Shown here in pieces: positions 11,901 to 21,100 of a DNA stretch of 64,000 nt. Where the stretch lies: positions 62,001-126,000 of the forward strand of contig JAILWY010000006.1 of assembly GCA_022113835.1 (NCBI GenBank), written 5' to 3'. Source of the DNA: Atopsyche davidsoni (lineage: Eukaryota > Arthropoda > Insecta > Trichoptera > Hydrobiosidae). The notes under the pieces were generated by a model. That model was not told where the DNA came from. It searched no databases and worked only from the letters and a program-made list of their open reading frames with translations. The position numbers and the translations under genes were made by a program. The stretch's first letter is position 1. Each line of letters opens with the position of its first letter.

Positions 11901-14900
11901 TGACAACACGATCCGTGTGCACCAGGTACACCAGGTGCACCAGGTGCCCCAGGTGCCCCAGGTGGGGCGCGGGTCTGTGGGCCTCGCGAAATGCGACTAC
12001 GACTACTATGGTGTTAGTCCGTGAGTTGAATGTTGCATGGAGTGGAATAAAATGTCCGTTAGTGTTGCCACGCGAGAAAATGCTATAATGTCGACTTAAT
12101 GTTGCCAGCCGTGTAAGCTTGAGTGCGCATCGTTAACGCTGGGCACGGGCCGCAAGGCTGAAGCAGACTGCCAGCACTTCGATTCAATCGCATCGACGCT
12201 GGAAAGCAGCAGTCGCTTAGCCGCCGAAATTTTCTTTTTAACATGAAATAATATTCATTAGTTTTGGTATTGTCACACGAACGAGCGTGTCGGGTCAACT
12301 TTGACTTTGAATAGTTACTGTCCAACAGTGCCTGATTTTGATGGCAGCTTCTAAACATCATCCGGTCCATGCCTAGCTTTAGGGAAGATGGGCCATTGTA
12401 AAAAAAAAAACGTACGTTAACATTAACACCCGCATAAATAAAAGCTAAAAGCATGTGCACGCGGACAAATAAACGGCTGCTTATGTTTATGTATTTAAAT
12501 ATACGTAAATTAATCATGGTTTATTATTTAAGCATATATTTTTTAATTGCATGCAAGGAGGGCTTGAGTATGTGAAGGTTATCAATATTTATTAAATAAC
12601 AAATATTGGGTAGTTGGATTGTAGTTAGTAGTTAATTAGTAGCTACTTTGCTCAATGTATATACAGGGTGAAAGTCATAAAACTGATTGCAAAATAAAAT
12701 AATTTTAATTTATAGGATTATGTTATTTAAAAAAAAATGATGATAGCGTCACAAGAGAAATTAATTATTTTTTTACAACCTGGAATCTGCCCAGTTCAAC
12801 TCATTGACGCCATTATCAGCACACCGAACATCCGACCGCGATTTAACCCATTAGATAAATTTTTTTAACCGTTCGATTTAACCCAATGTACGGCTTGCCC
12901 GACTAATGATGTTTTTTTTTAACCTCGCCCCATCACAGCAGGACAAGTGCGCTAATTATATAGCCGACTCTGACGAGTGCCAGGAGGAGAAGCCGGTCGG
13001 CGGAAAAAAGGTGATGCTGCCCCCCAAGCCGGTTCTGTCGCGCCACTGTGTCGTCTGAGCTTTGTTTGCACCACTCTGCAGTATCTGCACCCCCCTTTAC
13101 CCTAAATTCGTGGTTGTGAACTCTTTTCCGTACGAACGTAGTATCTTGTATACATGCTTAGTATTGATCACCCTGAAAAATAGGCCTTATGATGATTCAA
13201 ACATAGCCCTGTACAGTTATTTGCTTAGTCATTTTTGCGTTACATTTTTAGTTGGATAAAGAATAAGTTATATTTTAAATGTATAAACACCAATATATGA
13301 CATCAATGAAATAGTATAAATGCATATAGTGTCTCGTACTCTACGTATGTGTAAGAAAATATGAGTTAAACATATACAGATTTTACTTATATTCGTGTAA
13401 ATCATAACAATAACAAGAAGCATGTTTTTTTCTCAAAAACTCTGCTATTCTAAAAAACATTAAATTTATATCGTTTTATGATTTAAAAATAATGAAAAAC
13501 TGTATTACCTATTAGACTTATATAAATATTGGAATTTATGTTATGTTTTAAAAAAATATTTTAGTCAGATAAGAACTATGTTATGTTCTACAAAACAAAG
13601 CATGGAAAAGTACACGATCATGATTTTTAAAGGACGACTTCTTCCGTTGTGTTTTTATTAATTTTTTTTATCGCTTTTGTCTGAAAACCATTTTTCTTCT
13701 GAGTGCATATGCGATTCAAATGCCGTACCAAGTCTCTAGCTGGCAATATGGCGGTTACGTAACTAGTTACATTCGACATGGCACTCCGCCATATTGGCAA
13801 GCAATGGGGTATGATTCGGCAGCTTTATCGTATTGGACCATAAATATGGACCTGAGTATGTTTGGAAGCTTCTGAATGACGTTCGAGTGATGGAGGCTAA
13901 ATATACATTCCCTATGGGAAATATCAACCCATGGGAGCTTTGTCACTTGTTCGCCATGAACCAGCCTCCAACCATCCACAGGTCTTTGTATAGCTTTAAA
14001 GTCAAATGTGCCAACAGATAATTTATTAAAAAAATACTTTGGCTTTGGAGGTTCGAATCCTTGTCGTTGAATGTTAATTTCATCAGATATAACAGGTAAG
14101 ATAACAAGAGAGCAAAATTTAATTATAGCAGTGAAACTGTTAAAACTTCTTTCCATATACTCGTTCTGGTTTTATTTGGTGGTCTATAAATGTAAATGTA
14201 TGGTTCTTATGACTTATTTGTTGGTTTTTTATGACTTTTCTTTTGATCTATGTTGAGTGTGTGTTTTTCTATTTCTCAATTATTATGTTTTACTGAAAAT
14301 ATTTAACCTCTTTTATCTTTTGTCGATAATCACATATACTCGCTGTTTTAATTACAAATAAGTGGGATATAAAGATTTTCAGTATTTTGATCAACGACTT
14401 AGATATTTTTACTACACACCAAAAATAAAAAACGCAAATATTTTGATTAAAAATAATTATTTTTGTACATCACAAGCATGTCGGGATTTTTTTTTTTAAA
14501 TTCAATACCTTCACTATTTTATGCGCGTTTTTTTTTTTACGCTCCTTCGTAAACGGGTCTCGTAATCTTTTTGAACTTTAACTCTCGGCCGCGTCCTTAT
14601 GGGGTATGATCAAAATGTAGCTTCACTCATTTACCCCGAAAACGGGGGCGTAACGGGGAAAGTGCGCTTTGCGGGGATATTAACCGCGTTTTATATGCGC
14701 GGGGGCGGATTTCACGTCCCACTTTTTCCTGAAACAACGATAACACGGTTATGTTTTTTCTCACAAATTGTATTATAAACCTATTCATTGGGTAATTTAT
14801 TTATTTTAAAAATATTCGAAAAAAATAAATTCACTTAATGATTTAAAAAAAAACATTCGTTACGTGGAAAAACTTAAACTTGATATACTATGAAATCAAC

Positions 14901-17900
14901 GAAATATCTTCAGGTAACATTAAAAAATGACAAATTTGATTTTTTATGATTGATTTTTCCGGAAGTCGACCTTTATTCCTCGCACGTGGGTAGAGGGTGT
15001 GATTTTGCTTTCTTTTCGCACGTGTCTGCGCTCGGCTGTCTCTGCCTTGTTCCAGAACTCATTTTGAGCTCGGCTTGTTTTGTTTGGTGGCGGTTGTTGT
15101 GGTGGAGGGAATGTTTGTTTTTAGTTTGATTAATTTTGTATAAACTGATTGTTTGTAGTAATATGATTGTTTTGTATATATTTACAGTGAGGCAATTATG
15201 TAAGTAACCACCAGAACACTAAATGTGTCAGATTTAATTTAGAAACTAAGATTAATGTAACTCTTACATTTTATGTATTAAATCAAACCTGATATCTCCA
15301 TTTATAAAATAATAATAGATTTTACTGTGTCATTGATTGAATTTGAAAGTATTTTTTATCAAAATTTGATATTATAATTTTTAATTGTTTGTCTACTTAT
15401 ATGATTTATTCAATGCTTGTTTTCAAACAAAAATGTTATTGTGTCAAACACTATTCTTTTAAACATAAACAAAAAAATATATATTGTACCATCATACATA
15501 GTTTTTTCACAGAAATGAGAAATGGGAATATTGTACAAAATTATTTAATTTTTTTGATGGTCATTCATTTTTTTAATGTTTATTTGATAATTTATCGCGT
15601 TTCATTATCCATGAGATTGGAAAAAATATAAATATAAATATTGTTAGCAAATAAATTGTTATCAGAGACGATAAGTCATCCATGTCGCATTTTTTGTAGC
15701 AATTCGTATAATAGAGCTGTAACTACTTGTAATATGAATTTATATTTTCTTATGCTAGAACGTAAATATATGTTCATGGTTTTAATCGTATACATTTATT
15801 ACGATGGTTTATAAAAACTGAAAACTATTGCAGCTTTTTCACATTGAGTAAAGAACATGCTAGTGATGTGAAAATTATTTCTTTTAAATTTTAAAATATT
15901 TGGCCAACAAAGGCATATTATAAAATATTTATAATTTTTTTTTAAATTTAATTTTACATCATTTCAGACTTTCAATAAAGGTTCACCAGCATTGTCGAGT
16001 TGTCGGTAAGCAGTAGTCAAAATAGTCAATGTATTTTAATAGTTAGCTGGAATCGAAAATTCACTATCGCAGTTATCGTCCGACCCAGTAATCGTTCTAT
16101 TCCCGAGGGAAGATCCGTAGTTTCCGGTCAGGGGCTAGCCTTTGCAATGTGTAAAATAAAGATAAAAATAACGATGAACTAAAAAATAAATAATTCAACG
16201 CGGAATATATAATTTTTGTCAGTGTCGATTTAACCGTTTTATGTTATAGATCTAGAGAATTGAGCTCACGTGTAAAAATAAGGACTTAAGTTAATCCTTA
16301 GATGTCTTGGCTTTGCCATCTCGCAACTTGCGTTAATATATGAACTGTTATAAAATTCATTTGCTTTAGTTGCCGATAATTAGCGAGTAAAAGTCTTTTT
16401 TTTTTTAATGAGCTACAAAATTACCTTAATGGTGCACACAGTGAGAAATTTAAATAAAAAAAATCAATGCGAGATATCAGGTTCAGGTTCACGTAGGGCT
16501 CTAACATTCCAGGTTTGTTTCTCGTTTTTATATAGTAATTGCTGTACCTGACCTTCACGTTAAGCTTACATGATTCCAGGAGAACCGCCTGTCCATGCTG
16601 GTGATGGTGCCCCACTACGATGTGCCGCTGCAGACCGTGTACACGAACTTCGTGACGCAACAGGTCAAGGACATCTTCGATGCTCTGGACAACGCCGCCC
16701 TGGAATATGAGAGCGACGAGGTGGACCTCTGGCTGCCTAGGTTCAACATCGAGTCCGACATCACCATGAACGGCATCCTCAACAACGTAAGCTTACTGTC
16801 TTACTGACACGTGTCAAATTTTAATAGAACGGATCTTGTTGCAGCAAAGACATATCAGTGTGCAAATATATTTCATTTTAGCATGTACCTGACGAATGTT
16901 TTTTGTATTTATTTTAGATGGGTATCCATGACGTATTCGACCCCGCGTATGCAGACCTCTCCAAGCTCTCCACCGACGATAGCATGTACCTCTCCAGGGT
17001 CATCCATAAGGCCCAGATAGAAGTTAACGAGGAGGGAACTGTTGCTTCGGCAGTAACAGGTAACAGCATGCTCATCACTCTGGGATCCCGTGGTTATGTT
17101 TTAAATATAGGGAATTTGTTACGGAAGACTAAAAATATATTAAGGGTCTAGGTCCCATAATCGAGTTTTTTTGATCATTTTCTAGTCCGTTTTGCGAAAA
17201 ATCGACTGCACCAATCAAAAGTATTTAAATGCAAAAAGTTTGATACATCCCTTCTTCCGAACAGAATATTTTTTTAATATGATAAATATGTGTTTTTCCG
17301 ATTAAAGTGTAGGAATTCGGAGATTCGTTCGGTACATTTTCCAAGAATCCTAAACATTTAAAAGTCTTTTTTTCAATTGGAATTGAAAGATTAAATATAA
17401 AACATGTGCGTCTTATTGATTTAAAAATTTTAAAAAAAAAATCTTTTACAAACTTTTGTTTTGAAAAGTAGTCATTTTATTCAATTTTTCAACATCTTCA
17501 AGATTTTATTTTACCCTGAAAATGGACGTTAATAAAATAATAAAAAATAGATAAATATAATTTATAGTTTTTTAAATACTCTGTAAAAAAAACCAACTTT
17601 CGACATGGAAAAATAAAGTGACAATTAAATTAATAAATGACACGATTTTGCTGTCCGGTTGGACACCAGAGGCAATTAAAAGGCTGGAAGCAACTGCCTT
17701 AAGTGTGTATATATAGCTTTAACTATGCAGGACACCTCCACCAAGAATGAGCGAACCACTTCGAGTAGGTTCGCGTATTATAGCGGTCTTACAATTGATA
17801 ATCGTTCGCTACTAAAAAAATACATCCCCTGTTCGAGTTTTGGGGCACGCAGCGTTACAAGTGAAGTTGCAACGTGGCGGCGACCAAATTGTCAGATGAA

Positions 17901-18066
17901 TTGGATTTTGAATGTGTTCACGTTTGTTCTTCCAGCCGGCGAGCTCTCCAACAGGAACACTCCCCCCAAGTTCGTGGCCAACAAGCCCTTCTTCTACCTC
18001 ATCATCGAGAAGACCACGCAGATCATCGTGTTCGGCGGCACGTACATCGTGCCCTCGCTGGTCTGA
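8733..18066 (+). CDS. Secreted inhibitory serpin (Spn77Ba-like), whole gene span
   Basis: A serine protease inhibitor of the serpin fold, secreted, that traps a target protease by cleavage of its reactive-centre loop. Core exons are 8733-8905, 10576-10827, 10928-11075, 11300-11517, 16580-16786, 16918-17059 and 17936-18066. All junctions are GT..AG and in phase, giving 422 residues after the split first codon; serpin cores are usually 350-400. In order: a hydrophobic signal segment ending near PAEA|Q, a Pro/Arg-rich N-terminal extension, SVVSPFSVW (helix B region), NAIFFKGQW, the hinge [11 protein letters not shown], then [11 protein letters not shown] and [11 protein letters not shown]. Counting from hinge Gly as P15 puts Arg386 at P1 and Asn387 at P1', so a trypsin-like target is inferred. 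Resemblance to insect Spn77Ba, which restrains melanisation, is from memory, so the orthology is uncertain. The start codon was not found. Confidence 0.93.
8961..9643 (+). mobile_element. hAT-family DNA transposon, internally deleted
   Basis: Inside the first visible serpin intron. Perfect 14-bp terminal inverted repeats (starting CATAGGTTCCCAAA, ending with the reverse complement) are flanked by an 8-bp duplication TTCTAGAT at 8953-8960 and 9644-9651, as expected for hAT. The interior keeps a relic of the transposase C-terminal dimerisation region: [16 protein letters not shown] near 9215-9262, then, after a frameshift in an A-tract, [14 protein letters not shown] and a stop at 9385. This resembles the ZBED5/Buster branch of hAT. 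Confidence 0.88.
9207..9387 (+). pseudogene. hAT transposase C-terminal fragment, frameshifted
   Basis: Two pieces in different frames, joined across an A-run (9267-9277), match the hATC dimerisation domain pattern: ...[11 protein letters not shown], then [12 protein letters not shown] and [16 protein letters not shown], ending at TAA 9385-9387. The catalytic part of the transposase is absent, so this copy cannot move by itself. Confidence 0.7.
10576..10827 (+). CDS. Serpin core exon: helix A to helix D region
   Basis: The acceptor is ttccag (10570-10575) and the donor gtatgt (10828); phase 0 at both ends, 84 codons. It encodes [20 protein letters not shown], the conserved serpin helix B block, followed by helices C and D. 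GC content is far above that of the flanking introns. Confidence 0.93.
10928..11075 (+). CDS. Serpin core exon: helix E/F region
   Basis: The acceptor is cactag (10922-10927) and the donor gtgagg (11076). It encodes about 49 residues and ends on the first base of an Asp codon. The segment ending [20 protein letters not shown] matches the usual serpin pattern of an N-x-[QW]-[IV]-x-x-x-T-x-x-K-I helix. The preceding intron is only 100 bp. Confidence 0.92.
11300..11517 (+). CDS. Serpin core exon: strand 3A and sheet B/C
   Basis: The acceptor is ttctag (11294-11299) and the donor gtacgc (11518). It carries the diagnostic [11 protein letters not shown] block and ends at VVELPYGK in phase 0. An NRS sequon follows the KGQW block. 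It can join the exon at 16580 directly, giving [13 protein letters not shown], the continuous serpin s2B-s3B hairpin, or it can join the extra exon at 12939. Confidence 0.93.
11920..11964. repeat. 9-bp tandem repeat, five units
   Basis: Five consecutive 9-mers: CACCAGGTA, CACCAGGTG twice, CCCCAGGTG twice. On the minus strand they read Gly-Ala-Pro / Gly-Val-Pro triplets, which looks collagen-like, but the open frame is short and lies in the serpin intron. Confidence 0.85.
12939..13058 (+). CDS. Extra serpin exon: cassette or alternative terminal exon
   Basis: GC-rich coding-like sequence in an AT-rich intron, preceded by a pyrimidine tract and tandem acceptors (cag at 12936-12938 and 12939-12941, a NAGNAG site that adds or drops one Gln). 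Read in phase from LPYGK it gives [13 protein letters not shown], an acidic segment with two Cys, then a Lys-rich end. A possible donor, gtgatg at 13011, would make a 72-nt in-frame cassette (24 codons) before the exon at 16580. Reading through gives 39 codons to a TGA at 13056-13058 and a serpin with no reactive loop. The donor is weak, so both forms are plausible. I see no exact AATAAA just downstream. Confidence 0.6.
   Translation, partial: QDKCANYIADSDECQEEKPVGGKKVMLPPKPVLSRHCVV
13744..13796. repeat. Hairpin with 11-bp perfect stem
   Basis: CAATATGGCGG (13744-13754) pairs with CCGCCATATTG (13786-13796). The loop contains a perfect 12-bp palindrome, GTAACTAGTTAC, at 13759-13770. Function unknown; it could be one end of a small transposon. 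Confidence 0.7.
16580..16786 (+). CDS. Serpin core exon: s3B to helix H/s2C region
   Basis: The acceptor is ttccag (16574-16579) and the donor gtaagc (16787); phase 0 at both ends, 69 codons. It begins [11 protein letters not shown], the conserved strand 3B, and includes [12 protein letters not shown], the serpin block before helix I. Confidence 0.93.
16918..17059 (+). CDS. Serpin core exon: breach region and reactive-loop hinge
   Basis: The acceptor is ttttag (16912-16917) and the donor gtaaca (17060). It encodes [18 protein letters not shown] (the usual LGI-x-D-x-F block), then [23 protein letters not shown]. With hinge Gly as P15, positions P14-P9 are T-V-A-S-A-V, small residues that allow loop insertion, so the serpin looks inhibitory. 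The exon ends inside the loop between P8 and P7. Confidence 0.93.
17144..17698 (+). mobile_element. TTAA-flanked MITE, copy 1 (serpin intron)
   Basis: Starts GGGTCTAGGTCCCATAATCG and ends GGCTGGAAGCAACTGCC, flanked on both sides by TTAA (17140-17143, 17699-17702). The TTAA duplication suggests piggyBac-type transposition, but the two termini share little inverted similarity. No coding capacity. It sits between the hinge exon and the terminal exon of the serpin. Related copies are at 31.6, 32.8, 45.5 and 55.3 kb. Confidence 0.75.
17936..18066 (+). CDS. Serpin terminal exon: P7 to C-terminus
   Basis: The acceptor is ttccag (17930-17935); the stop is TGA at 18064-18066. It encodes [13 protein letters not shown], then [15 protein letters not shown] and [14 protein letters not shown], the serpin signature and last strands. 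P1 Arg is codon 17953-17955 and P1' Asn 17956-17958. The P1-to-KPF spacing equals that of alpha-1-antitrypsin. An exon break at this position is what allows loop swapping in some insect serpin genes, but I found no second copy of this exon nearby. Confidence 0.93.
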
Positions 18067-18116
18067 TCATCTGACCATCATATTGATCATTAGACATGAA
18101 ATAGATGAGGCTGACT

Positions 18117-18122
18117 AATAAA
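18117..18122 (+). promoter_or_regulatory. Serpin polyadenylation signal AATAAA
   Basis: An exact AATAAA lies 51 bases after the serpin stop codon, giving a short 3'UTR. Another AATAAA-like site follows near 18490. Confidence 0.6.
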
Positions 18123-21100
18123 CATACAAGAATCACGTAAATATTCAACAGATTTGCATAAACTAATTTATATGCTACCATTCAATTTGGTTATATATAA
18201 ATGCCAATCGCGAAACTATTGAATCTCGTTAAAGTAATCAACTATGATTTTTACAAAAATATTTATTTTTAATCATTCCAGATTTATTAAGTGCATAAGT
18301 ATATTGGCATTTAATAAACAAGTATATCTTATATTTATTGTTACATGTTTTTGGGCATGCGGTGCATTTTTTATGCGCTATCTGCACGCCACGTTGGTTT
18401 GTATTTTTGAATATTTATATATTTTTGTGTATTTTATTTAGTCAATATGTATTATGATTTTTGTACGTATTTTGAATATCGCGAGTTTTAATAAAGATAA
18501 TTATATTTTTTATTTTTAGTTTATTTGAAAATGTTGATAAAACATCTCCTTTGTTACACACTCGTAATTTATTAACAGACCAAAATCTTCCTTCCACACT
18601 TTTTCTTACGCGGAACAGAATAAAATAAAAATTATGATGTTTCTATTATGTCAAATTTTTTCTTCTTTGTTGTTAATCCACGATAATTTTTTTAAACTCG
18701 CATGGTTACTATATTTGTATTCTAGTTGGAGATTAAATTTTTTTCCCCAAGTTGGTGAGATTAAGGCTTCCTAAAGTTTGTGTCGCGTCTGACAGTAGAG
18801 AGGCTCCCCGAGTGTGGGGCGAAGTTTGAGAACTAATGAAGATTAATTTCCATGTAAGTACATAATAACTGACAGGGGAGAACTTTTTGCATGTCGTATT
18901 TTAATATAAATTGTAATTTAAACTTTAATCTGTGCAAAATTGTTTTGTGAATATTAAAAACTTCGAAACTGGCAAGCGATCTTCCGACCAAAGGGTCGAA
19001 CTCGCTTAACGGAGCGTCTCAGAATTTAATTAATAATTTTAACTTATAAAAGCTTTTAGATTTTCAAAAATATGAAAGTTTACATAAGAAATGTAAATAA
19101 TATCTAATTGATACTATATTTCATTAATAAGCTCTTTTTTAAATATTTATTGTGGGGGGAAATTTGTAAAGCGTTATTTATCAGACACAGTCGCAACCGA
19201 TTTAACTAATTGTTTTTTTATAATTTACAGCTTCAATAATGTAGTCAGCCATGCATCAATGACTGCGTTATTTAAGAGTATTGTTTAAACATATTTTTAA
19301 ATAATTATTAAATATATAACGTGGCATTATCGCACGCCACAGGATTTCAGTAATTCATATTAGAGGTAATTATAGTAGTATTGGATATAAACCAATTGGT
19401 AGCATTTAAATAACTTGATAAATTATTTGATTATTTGTTTTTAATACGCTGTGTTATTTTGCAAAAAAAAAAAAAATAATAATTTTTTTTGACTTGTTTA
19501 AACAATTTATTTCCGACCTGACCTTTAAAAAAGATAAAACAAACCTTTTCACCCCGTAAGGTTGTTCCAGACGAGGCACACTGTATGCATTACAATGAAT
19601 TCCAATTTAGTATAATTTAATTTATTTTTAAATTTAAAAACGATACAACAATAGCTTTAACTAAAATTGCGCCAATATTTTCCCAAAGTTTTAATAAAAA
19701 AAAACCTTTCCAATCAGTTTCGGGCGACGGACCGTGAAGCGAATTGTAAACACGAATTGAAACTACGGCGCTTGTTAAAAATTCAATTCCCCGGCGTCGT
19801 CATACTGTAAATTTTTTTTTTGCCTCCCTCCCCTAATAATGCTCAACAAATACAGTTGGGGCCCATGGGCGAGGATGATTGGGACGTGCAAGCACATAAT
19901 GAACTCTTTGTGCGAAACTTGCTAATTGCCATACATTTTTATATATTCACAAAAAAAAATTCTTCAAATATCTGCTAATATTATGAGTACATTTATAAGA
20001 GAAGACCCAATTATTTTTGTTTTAAATAGATCGGATTTTATGTAATAAAAAAAAAAACTCATCATATATATATATATCTCGTTGTTTGCTTACGGATAGG
20101 AATAATTGGGCGTGTAAGCAAATAAGCTGCCTACGCACATTGTAGCGCGACCGACAATCGCTAATTAGCAAATGGCGCCTCCCTTTTTTCGGTATTACCT
20201 GGTTACGTTCAGTTCCGGTTGTGACGCTACGCGTGTGGGCTGCTTTAATGAACGATCGCTTATTGCCATACAATCAAAAATAAAAATCTTTAATATTGAA
20301 TTTCTTAAATAAATAAATTTTTTACTGAATTTACGTTTTTACAGTACTGTTCGCATCACATCGCAATTAATAATTTTATTTAAATAATAGTTCACTTTTT
20401 TATGATTATCCATAGAAATGTATCTACTAGAATACGAGAGACCTTTTAGACCTTTTTTTCTTGACGGATTTAATAATTAATAAAGGACATATTATTTATT
20501 TTTTCGATGGAAATTTTTATAACTTTATTTACTAATGCTGCAGCTGTCCCATTTGTGGTTACATAAAATTGGTTGATTTAAATAATTTGTGTCCTGTCTT
20601 GACCGCTTCATTGAAAATTCATTTTTCTTGATCCTGTTTCATCAATGGCGATCCATAATTATTAATGTTATTTTACATTTTAATTACATATCCTAAACTT
20701 ATCAGAGTTTTGTATAGTTAGGATTTTTTTCAAAATCTTTACACTTGGATTTGAAACTGAACTTTTTTTTGTGTACCATTTTTTTTCAGGGAGACGATAG
20801 AGGCTAGGAAATAAATTAAAAATACAATGTGCAATCTTTTAAAATTCATTTATTAAATATAATTGTCCATGTCGTACATAGTTTTTCCATATGATGGCTC
20901 CATGCTTAGTTTATATATCATTGTACATGTCTTAGAATACGTTTAATAAAACAGTTTCACAATTATAAAAATAACGCGTCAGGTATGTTGCATGGTTTTT
21001 GGGACCTTTGGCAATCGCATGCTTCGCGAAAAATAAACACTTCTGCATTTTAATATACCTTAAAAAAAAAAAACAGGGCATAAACTCAATTCAAACAGTT

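Larger units (their letters stand above)
11518..16579. other. Large serpin intron with the extra exon and GC-rich patches
   Basis: Apart from the extra exon at 12939-13058, it holds a 9-bp minisatellite (11920-11964), a hairpin (13744-13796) next to an unrecognised 129-codon minus-strand frame (13767-14156), and a CpG-rich non-coding patch at about 14580-14750. The remainder is AT-rich sequence in which I see nothing. Confidence 0.6.

Noticed and set aside
18750..18840. Possible hAT-like MITE (TTCCTAAAGTTTG ... AAGTTTGAGAACTA)
   Set aside because: The ends resemble hAT termini but no 8-bp duplication or clean inverted repeat could be found.
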